Below are positions 52,260-64,000 of a stretch of 64,000 nucleotides of DNA, piece by piece (the stretch's first letter is position 1; every line of letters starts with the position of its first letter). The DNA comes from Rhodospirillales bacterium (lineage in GTDB: Bacteria; Pseudomonadota; Alphaproteobacteria; SP197), in contig JACONG010000010.1 in the NCBI GenBank assembly GCA_014323865.1, forward strand, positions 186,001 to 250,000, given 5' to 3'. The notes beneath the pieces are model-generated. The model did no database searches, was not told where the DNA came from, and saw only the letters and a program-made list of their open reading frames with translations. The position numbers and the translations under genes were made by a program.

Positions 52260-53636
52260 CTAGGCCGCTGCCTGCCGTTCGCCCAGCCAGGTTCCGAGAT
52301 CCGCACGGGCCCGCGATACCCACATGCCACGCCGTTCCGTCTTGCCGGGCCGTTTCTTTCCGGTCTCTACCGGTGGCGGCGGGAAGAGGCCGAAGTTGCA
52401 GTTCATCGGCTGGAAGGTCTCGGCATCGGCACCGACGGTGACGTGGTTCAGCAATGCGCCGAGTGCCGTTGTCGCCGGCGGCGGGACGATGGACCGTCCC
52501 TGCTGTTCGAGGGCGGCGAAGCGCCCGGCAAGCAGGCCGATCGCCGTGCTTTCGACATAACCCTCGACGCCCGTGATCTGTCCGGCGAAGCGGATATGGG
52601 GCAGGCGGCGCAGTCGCAGCGCGCCATCGAGCAGGGCCGGGCTGTTTATGAAGGTGTTGCGGTGCATCCCGCCCAGCCTTGCGAACGCCGCGTTCTCGAG
52701 GCCGGGGATCGTGCGGAAGATTCGTGTCTGTTCGCCGTACTTCAGCCTGGTCTGGAATCCCACCATGTTGAATAGCGTGCCGAGCGCATTGTCCTGGCGC
52801 AGCTGGACCACTGCGAACGGGCGCTCGTCGCAATGGGGGTTGGTCAGGCCGACAGGCTTCATCGGACCGTGCCGCAGGGTATTGCGGCCCCGCTCGCTCA
52901 TCGCCTCGATCGGCAGGCAGCCCTCGAAATAGGGCGTGTCCTTCTCCCAGTCCCTGAATTCGGTCTTCCCGGCGTTCGTCAGGGCATCGATGAAGGCGTC
53001 GTATTGCGCTATCGTCATCGGGCAGTTGATATAGGCGGCCGCATCGCCGGACGGCCCGGGCTTGTCGTAGCGGGACTGGAACCAGGCCTTGTCGAAATCG
53101 ATTGTGTCGCGATGCACGATGGGTGCAATGGCATCGAAGAACGCCAGGCTGTCGCTGCCGGTTGCAGCATGGATTGCGCCCGACAGCGCCGGGGACGTCA
53201 GCGGTCCCGTCGCGACGATGGCAAGGCCGTCGTCTGCCGCCGGCAGGGCGTCGACCTCGCCCCGCTCGATCGTGATCATGGGATCGCGTTCGATGGCCGC
53301 CTCGACGGCCTCGGCAAACCCGTCGCGATCGACCGCGAGCGCCCCGCCGGCCGGCACCTGATGCGCGTCGGCTGCGGCCATGATGAGCGACCCGCCCCGG
53401 CGCAGCTCCTCATGCAGCAGGCCGACGGCATTGGTTTCGGCATCGTCGGAGCGAAACGAGTTCGAGCACACGAGTTCGGCCAGCGTGCCGCTCTTGTGGG
53501 CGTCGGTGCCGCGTTCGGGACGCATCTCGTGAAGAATCGCGGGCATACCGGCGCGCGCGATCTGCCAGGCCGCTTCCGAACCGGCGAGCCCACCACCGAT
53601 GACATGAATGGGCCTGACATGAATGGGTCGGATCAT
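52260..53636 (-). CDS. trmFO: Folate- and FAD-dependent tRNA (uracil-54-C5) methyltransferase
   Basis: A 458-residue flavoprotein that makes m5U54 in tRNA with methylenetetrahydrofolate. The dinucleotide fold [17 protein letters not shown] lies at residues 11-27, CSNSFRSDD near 58 and [19 protein letters not shown] near 310, as usual for TrmFO. The start at 53636 is the only one that keeps the first strand. The first residues contain PIHVRPIHV, produced by a 15-base tandem duplication in the gene's start region. Its 3' end abuts the phytoene-synthase-like gene. Confidence 0.92.
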   Translation of the reverse strand: MIRPIHVRPIHVIGGGLAGSEAAWQIARAGMPAILHEMRPERGTDAHKSGTLAELVCSNSFRSDDAETNAVGLLHEELRRGGSLIMAAADAHQVPAGGALAVDRDGFAEAVEAAIERDPMITIERGEVDALPAADDGLAIVATGPLTSPALSGAIHAATGSDSLAFFDAIAPIVHRDTIDFDKAWFQSRYDKPGPSGDAAAYINCPMTIAQYDAFIDALTNAGKTEFRDWEKDTPYFEGCLPIEAMSERGRNTLRHGPMKPVGLTNPHCDERPFAVVQLRQDNALGTLFNMVGFQTRLKYGEQTRIFRTIPGLENAAFARLGGMHRNTFINSPALLDGALRLRRLPHIRFAGQITGVEGYVESTAIGLLAGRFAALEQQGRSIVPPPATTALGALLNHVTVGADAETFQPMNCNFGLFPPPPVETGKKRPGKTERRGMWVSRARADLGTWLGERQAAA

Positions 53637-53693
53637 GGCTCCGGGTTAGGGCGCGCCAACGCCCCCGTCAATGCCCCCGTCAATGCCCCCTCA
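53600..53693. repeat. Short tandem repeats at the trmFO start and upstream
   Basis: TGACATGAATGGGCC is duplicated at 53600-53629 with one mismatch, inside the trmFO start. A 12-base unit of the form AATGCCCCCGTC occurs three times at 53658-53693. The rest of the gap to 53827 contains the dcd-like leader, with a possible TAGTGT -10 box at 53797. Confidence 0.85.
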
Positions 53694-53827
53694 ACACACA
53701 CGCCAATTCTGATCGCGAACATGGGCGCCTGTGCATAACTCTGCATGACGCGTTCGGACCGCCTGATTGCCGCCATGATCGTCGCCATAGAAGCTGCTAG
53801 TGTCCGGCCCGGCAGGCAGGTTCGGAC

Positions 53828-54985
53828 ATGGCAGAGGCATCGCCGCAAATGATCCCGGGGCTGGTCCCGGGGCCGGTCGACAGGACCGCGGGCGCACACA
53901 CCACGGGGCTTCTGCCCTCGCAGCGCATTCGCGAACTGGTGGGCAAACAGATCCTGCCCGCCGACCCCGCCGCCGACGATCAGATCCAGCCTTCCAGTAT
54001 CGACCTGCGGCTCGGCGACGAGGCCTGGCGCGTGCGCGCCTCCTTCCTGCCCGGGCCGAAGGCGACCGTGAAAGGCAAGCTGCGCGAACTCGGTATGCAC
54101 CGCATCGACCTGGGCGAGGAGGCCGTGCTGGAACGCGGTTGCGTCTACATCGTGCCCCTCCAGGAAGAGCTCCGCTTGACCGATGATGTGGCCGGCATCG
54201 CCAATCCCAGGAGTTCGACCGGCCGCCTCGATATCTTCACCCGCGTCATCACCGACTACGCAACGGAGTTCGACCGCGTGCGCAAGGGCTACAGGGGGCG
54301 GCTCTATGCGGAGGTGTCGCCGCGCACCTTCAGTGTCGTGGTGCGTCGGGGGTCGAGGCTCTGTCAGCTTCGGCTGCGGCGCGGTTCGCCCGTGTTCGGC
54401 AAGACGACACTCAAGCGGCTGCACAGGGAGCACGGGCTGGTTGACACGCCGGAGAGCCCGCCGGAGGGCGACAAGGCGGTCGCCTTCAGGCTCGATCTTC
54501 ACGGCGAGGGCGAGGGCTCATTGGTCGGTTACAGGGCGAGGCAGCACACCGATGTGATCGATATCGACTGCAAGGCCGCACGGGATGCCAGGGACTTCTG
54601 GGATCCGATATACGCCCGCAAGGGCGAGGGCCTGATTCTCAATCCCGGCGACTTCTACATCCTCGCGACCCGCGAGCGGCTCAGGGTGCCGCCCGATCAC
54701 GCCGCCGAGATGGTCGCCTATGACACGCTCGTGGGCGAGTTCCGCGTGCACTACGCGGGTTTTTTCGATCCCGGCTTCGGCTGGAGTCCCACCGGCGATG
54801 CCGGCTCCCGTGGCGTGCTCGAGGTTCGCAGCCACGATGTCCCGTTCCTGCTGGAACACGGCCAGATCATGGGGCGTCTGCGCTACGAACGCCTGACCGA
54901 CGTGCCGGACCGACTCTACGGCACCGATCTCGGCAGCCACTACCAGGGCCAGGCGCTGGCCCTCTCCAGACACTTCCGACGATGA
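53828..54985 (+). CDS. dcd: Two-domain dCTP deaminase
   Basis: A 385-residue, duplicated dUTPase-fold protein. The first half contains IQPSSIDLRLGDEAW near residue 54 and NPRSSTGRLDIFTRVITDY near 128, the second half the matching GLILNPGDFYILATRERL near 275 and VGEFRVHYAGFFDPGFG near 305. Typical Dcd is about 185 residues, so this is the fused form of some alphaproteobacteria that makes dUTP from dCTP. The ATG is preceded by GGCAGG. No direct partner gene is adjacent; uvrA lies convergent downstream. Confidence 0.85.
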   Translation: MAEASPQMIPGLVPGPVDRTAGAHTTGLLPSQRIRELVGKQILPADPAADDQIQPSSIDLRLGDEAWRVRASFLPGPKATVKGKLRELGMHRIDLGEEAVLERGCVYIVPLQEELRLTDDVAGIANPRSSTGRLDIFTRVITDYATEFDRVRKGYRGRLYAEVSPRTFSVVVRRGSRLCQLRLRRGSPVFGKTTLKRLHREHGLVDTPESPPEGDKAVAFRLDLHGEGEGSLVGYRARQHTDVIDIDCKAARDARDFWDPIYARKGEGLILNPGDFYILATRERLRVPPDHAAEMVAYDTLVGEFRVHYAGFFDPGFGWSPTGDAGSRGVLEVRSHDVPFLLEHGQIMGRLRYERLTDVPDRLYGTDLGSHYQGQALALSRHFRR

Positions 54986-55088
54986 CCGGCACCGGCCAGC
55001 CCCCCGTCGGGATGACCCTCGCCGGTATGATCCCCGTCGGGACGATCCTGTCCGACCGCGCGCTCGCAGGGGGCGAGGCCCCCCGCCC

Positions 55089-55130
55089 GCGTTCTTGACC
55101 CCGCATTCCTGACCCCACGTTCCTGACCCT
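55089..55130. repeat. 14-base tandem repeat, three copies
   Basis: GCGTTCTTGACCCC, GCATTCCTGACCCC and ACGTTCCTGACCCT follow one another between the convergent dcd-like and uvrA genes. No gene or terminator is evident in the 157-base gap. Confidence 0.85.
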
Positions 55131-55142
55131 GTGTTCGTTCGG

Positions 55143-57995
55143 CTATTCGGCGGCGTCGGCGGCGGTGCGAGGCCTGAGAAGATCGGCCAGATAATGGCCT
55201 GTGTAGCTTTCGGAGACCTCGGCCACGGCCTCGGGTGTGCCCTCGGCGACGATACGTCCGCCGCCGTCGCCGCCTTCGGGGCCGAGATCGATGATCCAGT
55301 CGGCGGTCTTGATGACCTCCAGGTTATGCTCGATCACCACAATCGTGTTGCCGGTCTCGACCAGGGCGTGAAGCACCTCAAGCAATGTGCGCACATCCTC
55401 GAAGTGGAGGCCCGTGGTGGGTTCGTCGAGGATGTAGAGGGTCTTGCCGGTGGCGCGCTTCGATAGCTCCTTGGCGAGCTTGACGCGCTGCGCCTCGCCA
55501 CCGGAGAGCGTGGTGGCCGGCTGGCCAACCCTGATATAGCCGAGACCGACCAGGGTGAGCATCTCCAGCTTCGTCCGGATCGACGGCACGGCCTTGAAGA
55601 ACGCGAGACCTTCTTCCACCGTCATGTCGAGAACATCCGCTATCGACTTGCCCTTGAACGTAATTTCGCGTGTCTCCCGATTGTAGCGCGCACCCTTGCA
55701 GACCTCGCACTGGACGTAGACATCGGGCAGGAAGTGCATCTCGACCTTGATCGTCCCGTCGCCCTGGCAGGCCTCGCAGCGACCGCCCTTCACGTTGAAG
55801 CTGAACCGGCCGGGCTTGTAGCCCCGCGCCTTGCTTTCGGGCAGGCCCGCGAACCAGTCGCGGATCGGCGTGAAGGCACCGGTATAGGTTGCCGGATTGG
55901 AGCGCGGTGTGCGCCCGATGGGCGATTGGTCGATGTCGACGACCTTGTCGAGCAGCTGGATGCCCTCGATCCGTTCGTGCGCGCCGGGATGGGTGCGGGC
56001 GTTGTGGAGGCGTTTGGCGAGCGCCCGGTAGAGCGTCTCGATGATCAGCGTCGACTTGCCGCCCCCCGAGACGCCTGTGACGCAGGTGAAGGTGCCGAGC
56101 GGGATGCTGGCGGTGATCGTCCTGAGGTTGTTGGCGCTCGCCCCGACCACCTTGAGGGTCTGTTTCCTGCGGCCCTTGCGCCGGGTCCCGGGCACATCGA
56201 TCCGGCGCATGCCGGCAAGATACTGACCGGTCAGGCTGGCCGGGTTCGCCATGACCTGTTCGGGTGTGCCCTCGGCGATGACCTCGCCGCCGTGCTCGCC
56301 CGCACCGGGTCCCATGTCGATCACATGGTCGGCTGCCCGAATGGCTTCCTCGTCGTGCTCGACCACGATCACGGTGTTGCCGAGATCGCGCAGGTTCACC
56401 AGCGTGTCGAGCAGGCGCTGGTTGTCGCGCTGATGGAGGCCGATCGACGGCTCGTCGAGCACGTAGAGCACGCCCGTCAGGCCGGAGCCGATCTGCGAGG
56501 CGAGGCGGATGCGCTGGCTTTCGCCGCCCGACAGCGTTCCGGAGTTGCGGCTGAGCGTGAGGTACTCCAAGCCGACCTTGTTGAGGAATCCGAGCCGTTC
56601 GCGGATTTCCTTGAGGATCCGCACGGCGATTTCCTTCTGCTTGTCCGTCATCCGGTCTTCGATGCAATCGAACCAGCGGGCAGCCGCGCCAATCGACATG
56701 TCGGAGACCTCGCCGATATGACACCCGCCGATCTTCACCGCCAGCGCCTCGGGCTTCAGGCGATAACCGTCGCAGGCCTCGCAGGGCGCGGTGTTGTGGT
56801 ATCTGGCGAGGTCCTCGCGCACCCATTCGCTGTCGGTCTCGCGCCAGCGCCGCTCCATGTTGGGGATGACCCCCTCGAACGGCTTGTTGGTCTCGTAGGT
56901 CCTGAGCCCGTCGTCGAAGGTCATCGTGATCGGCTTGCCCTTCGAGCCATGGAGGACCGTGTCGCGCATCTCCGCGGAGAGCTCGCCCCAGGCGGTCGTC
57001 ATCTTCTGCCTGAAATGCCTGGCGAGGGATTCGAGCGTCTGGCTGTAATACTGCGATGTCGAGTTCGCCCAGGGCGCGACCGCGCCGTTCCTCAGGCTCA
57101 CATTCTCGTCGGGCACGACGATTTCGGGATCGAAGTAGAGCCGGCTGCCCAGGCCGTCGCATGACGGGCAGGCGCCGAACGGGTTGTTGAACGAGAACAG
57201 GCGCGGCTCGATCTCCTCGATCGTGAAGCCGGAGACCGGACAGGCGAATTTCGACGAGAAGACCGTCTGCTCGCCGCTGTCGACGTCCTCGGCGATTGCC
57301 AGCCCTTCGGTCAGGCCCAGGGCCGTCTCGATCGAGTCCGCCAGGCGCTGCTCCAGCCCTTCGCGCACCACGACGCGGTCGACCACGACCTCGATCGTGT
57401 GTTTGCGCTTCCTGTCGAGCGCCGGGGCCTCTTCGATGGCGTGGACCTCGCCGTTGATCTTCACCCGCTGGAAACCGCGCCGCAGAAGTTCGGCCAGGTC
57501 CTTGCGGTACTCGCCCTTTCGACCGCGGACGATGGGGGCCAGCAGCATCAGCCGGGTCTTGTCCGGCATGGCCATGATGCGGTCGACCATCTGGCTTACG
57601 GTCTGGCTCTCGATCGGCAGTCCCGTCGCGGGTGAGCAGGGCACACCGACGCGCGCCCACAGGAGCCGCATGTAGTCGTGGATTTCTGTCACCGTGCCGA
57701 CCGTCGAGCGCGGATTCCTCGATGTCGTCTTCTGTTCGATCGAGATCGCCGGTGACAGCCCGTCGATATGCTCGACAGCGGGCTTTTCCATCAGTTCCAG
57801 AAACTGCCGGGCATAGGCGCTGAGGCTTTCCACATAGCGCCGCTGGCCTTCCGCATAGATCGTGTCGAAGGCGAGCGAGGACTTGCCCGATCCGCTGAGG
57901 CCGGTGATGACGACAAATCTGTCCCGTGGCAGATCGACATCGATATTCTTGAGATTGTGTTCGCGCGCGCCGCGGATGCGGATGGATTTCTGCAT
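55143..57995 (-). CDS. uvrA: Excinuclease ABC subunit A
   Basis: A 950-residue ABC-type damage sensor of nucleotide excision repair. It carries two ATP-binding modules: Walker [14 protein letters not shown] near residue 33 and [10 protein letters not shown] near 645, with signatures [16 protein letters not shown] and [15 protein letters not shown]. Zinc-finger CxxC pairs are seen in ACPSCDG and in CEACQGDG with [10 protein letters not shown]. The length is normal. It has a good promoter 20 bases upstream and is divergent from ssb across 274 bases. Confidence 0.96.
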   Translation of the reverse strand: MQKSIRIRGAREHNLKNIDVDLPRDRFVVITGLSGSGKSSLAFDTIYAEGQRRYVESLSAYARQFLELMEKPAVEHIDGLSPAISIEQKTTSRNPRSTVGTVTEIHDYMRLLWARVGVPCSPATGLPIESQTVSQMVDRIMAMPDKTRLMLLAPIVRGRKGEYRKDLAELLRRGFQRVKINGEVHAIEEAPALDRKRKHTIEVVVDRVVVREGLEQRLADSIETALGLTEGLAIAEDVDSGEQTVFSSKFACPVSGFTIEEIEPRLFSFNNPFGACPSCDGLGSRLYFDPEIVVPDENVSLRNGAVAPWANSTSQYYSQTLESLARHFRQKMTTAWGELSAEMRDTVLHGSKGKPITMTFDDGLRTYETNKPFEGVIPNMERRWRETDSEWVREDLARYHNTAPCEACDGYRLKPEALAVKIGGCHIGEVSDMSIGAAARWFDCIEDRMTDKQKEIAVRILKEIRERLGFLNKVGLEYLTLSRNSGTLSGGESQRIRLASQIGSGLTGVLYVLDEPSIGLHQRDNQRLLDTLVNLRDLGNTVIVVEHDEEAIRAADHVIDMGPGAGEHGGEVIAEGTPEQVMANPASLTGQYLAGMRRIDVPGTRRKGRRKQTLKVVGASANNLRTITASIPLGTFTCVTGVSGGGKSTLIIETLYRALAKRLHNARTHPGAHERIEGIQLLDKVVDIDQSPIGRTPRSNPATYTGAFTPIRDWFAGLPESKARGYKPGRFSFNVKGGRCEACQGDGTIKVEMHFLPDVYVQCEVCKGARYNRETREITFKGKSIADVLDMTVEEGLAFFKAVPSIRTKLEMLTLVGLGYIRVGQPATTLSGGEAQRVKLAKELSKRATGKTLYILDEPTTGLHFEDVRTLLEVLHALVETGNTIVVIEHNLEVIKTADWIIDLGPEGGDGGGRIVAEGTPEAVAEVSESYTGHYLADLLRPRTAADAAE

Positions 57996-58016
57996 TATGT
58001 GTCTCGTTCCCGATCC

Positions 58017-58045
58017 TGATTAGGGCCGTGGCCGGGGGCTGGCAA
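58017..58045 (-). promoter_or_regulatory. uvrA promoter
   Basis: Reverse strand: TTGCCA (58040-58045), 17 bases, TAATCA (58017-58022), about 20 bases before the uvrA ATG. I saw no GTTC-N7-GTTC repeat right at this promoter. Confidence 0.55.
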
Positions 58046-58128
58046 GGGTCCTGTGGATAGCGCTTCATCCAGGCGTTTCGCGGCCTTCCCGACACCTGCC
58101 CGACCCCTGTAAGCTGCGCCGCACACCC

Positions 58129-58198
58129 CGCGCCGCGCGCCCTGTCGCAACCGCGCCGCGAGCCTTATCGACAACGCCGCCGCGAGCCCTGTCGCAAC
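58129..58198. repeat. 23-24-base imperfect tandem repeat, three copies
   Basis: Three units (58129-58151, 58152-58175, 58176-58198) of the form CGCCGCGAGCCCTGTCGCAAC lie in the uvrA-ssb gap, upstream of the ssb promoter. Confidence 0.8.
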
Positions 58199-58210
58199 CC
58201 CACCGCCCTC

Positions 58211-58239
58211 GTGACAACGCCCCGAAGCTGCGCTAGGGT
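58211..58239 (+). promoter_or_regulatory. ssb promoter
   Basis: GTGACA (58211-58216), 17 bases, TAGGGT (58234-58239). Transcription would start near 58246, shortly before the SOS-type repeat. Confidence 0.55.
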
Positions 58240-58254
58240 CCCCCTGACAATCGC

Positions 58255-58269
58255 GAACGGAGAGTGAAC
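58255..58269. promoter_or_regulatory. Candidate LexA (SOS) box overlapping the ssb ribosome-binding site
   Basis: GAAC-GGAGAGT-GAAC, i.e. GTTC-N7-GTTC on the other strand, the direct-repeat LexA box of alphaproteobacteria. The Shine-Dalgarno GGAGAG is the spacer and the ATG follows immediately at 58270. Confidence 0.6.
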
Positions 58270-58782
58270 ATGGCGGGCAGTGTCAACAAGGTCATTCTGG
58301 TCGGCAACCTCGGGCGCGACCCCGAAATCCGGCGCATGAACAATGGCGATCCCGTCACCAACCTTTCCGTTGCGACCTCGGAGACCTGGAACGACCGGAA
58401 GACCGGCGAACGCCGCGAACGCACGGAATGGCATCGCGTTGTGATGTTCGGCAAGCTGGCCGAGGTCGCCGGGAAGTACCTGCACAAGGGCAGCAAGGTC
58501 TACATCGAGGGCCAGCTTCAGACCCGCAAATGGCAGGACCAGTCGGGTCAGGACAAGTACAGCACGGAGGTTGTCCTGCGCGGTTTCAACAGCACCATGG
58601 TCATGCTCGACAACCGTGGCGGCGGCGGAGAGGCTGGCTCCGGCACGGGCTCCGCCACGGGCTGGCAGGGCGACAGCGACGGCCATGGCGGTGGCAGCAG
58701 CTACGGCAGCGACAGCTATGGCGAGCCCGGCGGCAGCGGAAGCGGCGGCGTCGCCGACATCGACGACGAGATCCCGTTCTAG
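58270..58782 (+). CDS. ssb: Single-stranded DNA-binding protein
   Basis: A 170-residue SSB. The OB fold spans residues 4-110 with [37 protein letters not shown] and [16 protein letters not shown] Gly/Ser-rich linker follows, and the acidic tip ends DDEIPF, which recruits partner proteins. The ATG at 58270 is preceded by GGAGAG; a GTG two codons earlier is in frame but lies inside the predicted LexA box. It is divergent from uvrA, a common DNA-repair pairing. Confidence 0.95.
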   Translation: MAGSVNKVILVGNLGRDPEIRRMNNGDPVTNLSVATSETWNDRKTGERRERTEWHRVVMFGKLAEVAGKYLHKGSKVYIEGQLQTRKWQDQSGQDKYSTEVVLRGFNSTMVMLDNRGGGGEAGSGTGSATGWQGDSDGHGGGSSYGSDSYGEPGGSGSGGVADIDDEIPF

Positions 58783-58809
58783 GCCTCAACCCGTTCCAGG
58801 CTTCAACGG

Positions 58810-60564
58810 TCACGTTACCGATTGCCGATGTTTCCGAGCGCACGAGGGGTCTGCAGCGACCGGTTCGAGCTTTGAGAGTTCACATCTCACATGCTTCATG
58901 GCTTTGGGAACGAACTTCGGGACAAACCTATGACGCACGTAAAGCTTGCCTGCGTAGTAACACAAACAGCTTTTGTCCTTCAGGGCTTGCTCCGCAAGGC
59001 GTCCGCAGACCGCTCGGGCCCTGTGCTTGATGCGCTGTTCGAGAAGCCTGAGATCGACCGCATCCAGGCCGGGCCGCTCCGGCCGTCCGATCGGATCCTT
59101 CACACCGTCGACAAGCGGAATGATCGGCATCATCGGCCCCTGGGAGGGATCGCTTTTGCTGTAAACCTTTTGGCCCTTTCCGTCGCGCACGCACCATGCT
59201 TTGATCATCTCGTCGTTCTTGAACATTGATCCGAAAATGCGCTCGTTGTTTGCCGGCAGAACGAAGTGCCGTTGCAGAAAGCGCTGGCAGTTGCGTCGCC
59301 CGAGTTCGAAATCGTGACGACGGAACTCGCGTGCGAGGAACCCGCCGAAGCCGTCCAGAATGGAGGCGATGATCGCCGCATCCATTTGCCCCGTGCCGCC
59401 TTCGGGCCTCAGGGACGGCGAGATCGCAAACCGGCTGAAGACTTCCGGGTCTTTCGCCAGCGCCAGCTCTTCCGGCTTGAAGCGGGCCTGGTTCATCAGG
59501 GCGCGGAACATCGCCTTGAGCACTGAAACGATGTCGTCCTTGCCCGTATAGCGCGCCTCGAACTCCGGCTGGTTCGGGAACGGATCGATCATCATGACCG
59601 CCCTGTGCGTTTCCGTCGCGGTCTGGGGATTGCGCTTGTCCTCTTCCGCGGGATAACGGCCCTCTCCCGCGAGATAACGGCGTGCGAGCTCAAGCGGTTC
59701 GTTGTTGATCAGTCCGCCGTCGACGCAGAGGAACTCGTAAGAATCCGGGAAGCCCGATGGGAACCGGGCCGGAACCCCCACATCAAGCCGCTCGTCATAC
59801 TGCGCGGTTGGCCTCTTCAGACGGCGCGGCTGCAGACCGAGCGGAAAGGCACCGCTTGCAAGAGCGGAATCCGCAAACAGCAGCCAGTTTTCACCATCGG
59901 GAAGCGCTTCCGTGTCGAGGCCCGTGAAGAGCGTATTGCCTTTCTGCCCTGATCCCATCAGGAACCGCATATGGTCGCCGTGCGCGAGCATACCGTAGGT
60001 GTCGGCCTGGTCGTCGCCGGCCAGATAGAACTCGTAAGGCACGCCGCGCAGGTTGGAGACGGTGAGGAAGAGGGGAAGCGGGTCGGAAACATAGGGCCGT
60101 GGGGTCTTTCGTTGTTCAACCTCGAACCCCTCCAGCGCGATGCGCCCCAATTCGGTCGGGTTGAGTAAGGATCGAACGAACGCGCCGTCGGAGTCGATGT
60201 CGTCGGTCTTGAGCAGGTCGGCGATGTCGGCGCGCTCGACCCAGCAATGGAAAAGACGGTTCCGGTTTCCGGCCGGCGGGTTGTTCGTGTCGTGGACGGG
60301 CGTTGTCTCGGCGTGAAGGGCGACACCGGCAAGGGCCGAACAAATTGCACCGGCGGACGAGCCCGACAGCACCTTGATCGTCACATCATGGTTGGGGACA
60401 GCCCCACCGGATGCCCCACTGGATGCCCCACCGGATGATTGCGAGGCCTTGGCAGCGTACCAGGCGTCAAGCGCCTCGATCAGGAAGTCGACGACTCCGG
60501 CGCTGTACACGCCGCCTGACGTCCCTACGGCCATCGCGAGACCGAGTTCGAACGGTTGGACCAT
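58810..60564 (-). CDS. Patatin-like phospholipase
   Basis: A 584-residue acyl hydrolase of the patatin family. The oxyanion-hole region reads GTSGGVYSAGVVD near residue 16, the serine elbow is LSGSSAGAICS near 68 (catalytic Ser in GSSAG) and the acid of the dyad lies in FLCVDGGLINNEP near 272. No signal peptide or membrane helix is seen. The long C-terminal half has no recognised domain. GAGGAGG lies six bases before the ATG at 60564. A short GASG repeat from 12-15-base DNA duplications sits near residue 50. It lies alone between ssb and gyrA and is probably an accessory gene. Confidence 0.8.
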   Translation of the reverse strand: MVQPFELGLAMAVGTSGGVYSAGVVDFLIEALDAWYAAKASQSSGGASSGASGGAVPNHDVTIKVLSGSSAGAICSALAGVALHAETTPVHDTNNPPAGNRNRLFHCWVERADIADLLKTDDIDSDGAFVRSLLNPTELGRIALEGFEVEQRKTPRPYVSDPLPLFLTVSNLRGVPYEFYLAGDDQADTYGMLAHGDHMRFLMGSGQKGNTLFTGLDTEALPDGENWLLFADSALASGAFPLGLQPRRLKRPTAQYDERLDVGVPARFPSGFPDSYEFLCVDGGLINNEPLELARRYLAGEGRYPAEEDKRNPQTATETHRAVMMIDPFPNQPEFEARYTGKDDIVSVLKAMFRALMNQARFKPEELALAKDPEVFSRFAISPSLRPEGGTGQMDAAIIASILDGFGGFLAREFRRHDFELGRRNCQRFLQRHFVLPANNERIFGSMFKNDEMIKAWCVRDGKGQKVYSKSDPSQGPMMPIIPLVDGVKDPIGRPERPGLDAVDLRLLEQRIKHRARAVCGRLAEQALKDKSCLCYYAGKLYVRHRFVPKFVPKAMKHVRCELSKLEPVAADPSCARKHRQSVT

Positions 60565-60700
60565 TGCTGCCTCCTCATGACAATACCCCACCCATACCTT
60601 TGCAGGAATACGCCAGAGAAGTCAAGACGCGCCTCTTGCCCCGAAAAACGCGGGCTGGCGCGCTGGGCGGAATGTCGGTCGGAGAGGTGGTTTCGGAGGT

Positions 60701-60729
60701 TTGTTCGCCGCTGCGTAACGTGCTAGTCT
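60701..60729 (+). promoter_or_regulatory. Putative gyrA promoter
   Basis: TTGTTC (60701-60706), 17 bases, TAGTCT (60724-60729), leaving a leader of about 85 bases. Confidence 0.45.
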
Positions 60730-60819
60730 CGCCCCTTCGATGACAGCGTATCTTGCGCTCGAAAAACCGTCGAACCGCAATATCCTGTAGCAACCACCCT
60801 GTAACAACCGGCAGGCGTC

Positions 60820-63713
<2,894 letters not shown>

Positions 63714-63717
<4 letters not shown>

Positions 63718-64000
63718 GCACATGGCGGACCGCTGTCTACCCGGGATCCTTCGATCCCGTCACGACCGGGCATCTCGATATTGTCACCCGTTCGCGTCGC
63801 CTGATGGACCGCCTGATCGTCGGGGTGGCGATCAACACGGGCAAGAACCCGCTGTTCAGCTTCGACGAGCGCATGGACATGCTGCGCGACGAGCTTGCCG
63901 AACTGCCCGACGGTCCGGGTCTCGCCCGGCTTGAGGTCCGTCCGATCGAAGGCCTGCTCGTGAGTTTCGCGAAGGACTGCGGAGCCTCGGTGATCGTTCG
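63714..64000 (+). CDS. coaD: Phosphopantetheine adenylyltransferase, partial
   Basis: The first 95 residues of CoaD, cut by the window's end. The nucleotidyltransferase motif TTGH (residues 17-20) in [15 protein letters not shown] and the following [17 protein letters not shown] are diagnostic. The enzyme makes dephospho-CoA from phosphopantetheine and ATP. It overlaps gyrA by four bases, so translation is coupled; this gyrA-coaD pair is common in alphaproteobacteria. Confidence 0.93.

Overview
The window is GC-rich chromosomal DNA that I read as alphaproteobacterial, most like the Rhodospirillales or a neighbouring order. The evidence is gene content and order. There is a popZ-type gene beside valS and a TolC. 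There is a dgt-argS-SPOR-nagZ-M50-scpA-scpB-tatABC-serS-surE-pcm-nlpD-like run leading into yajC-secD-secF, a two-domain dCTP deaminase, a folate-dependent TrmFO, and ssb/uvrA back to back with gyrA-coaD nearby. No rRNA, CRISPR array, transposase, integrase or phage gene was seen. Assignments rest on motifs, lengths and context read by eye; no database search was run.

Layout. 1-4.9 kb: polyphosphate genes ppx-ppk, divergent sixA, two small membrane proteins and a cysteine-dioxygenase-like cupin followed by a stub of a rhodanese gene. 5.1-10.9 kb: an accessory block bounded by two inverted copies of a secreted ankyrin-repeat gene, one intact and one broken by a small deletion. Between them lie a DUF1127 peptide gene coupled to an UPF0718 permease, a divergent LysR regulator, an NADP-dependent oxidoreductase and gene fragments. 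10.9-14.7 kb: carnitine-dehydrogenase-like and acyl-CoA ligase genes and an EamA exporter. 14.7-16.5 kb: remnants of nitrile hydratase and FMN hydroxyacid dehydrogenase genes around tRNA-Asn and tRNA-Cys. 16.6-22.1 kb: a methyltransferase, tolC, popZ and valS. 22.2-30 kb: a second accessory stretch with an SGNH pseudogene, two tandem glutamine-amidotransferase-like genes convergent with an amidinohydrolase-like gene, ilvD, a 93-bp tandem repeat, an intact and a truncated maleate-isomerase-like gene, and a broken secreted protein. 30-53.6 kb: mostly housekeeping (xthA, erpA, dgt to nlpD-like, AAA ATPase, yajC-secDF, two complex-I-assembly-factor homologues, a squalene/phytoene synthase, trmFO). 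53.8-64 kb: dcd-like, uvrA/ssb, a patatin-like phospholipase, gyrA and the start of coaD.

How they work together. argS to the nlpD-like gene is a series of close or overlapping genes covering translation, envelope remodelling, chromosome condensation and Tat export. yajC-secD-secF supplies the Sec accessory complex. The ssb-uvrA gap carries a GAAC-N7-GAAC repeat, the alphaproteobacterial LexA form, directly on the ssb ribosome-binding region. Core genes are intact, while the accessory stretches hold about ten decayed genes, which suggests ongoing gene loss between conserved blocks.

The best candidates for undescribed biology are the tandem amidotransferase pair with its convergent amidinohydrolase partner, the inverted ankyrin duplication, the DUF1127-permease couple, and several regulatory or structural oddities: a likely CTG start, a probably leaderless dgt mRNA and an enlarged TatC loop. 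None amounts to a proven new system.
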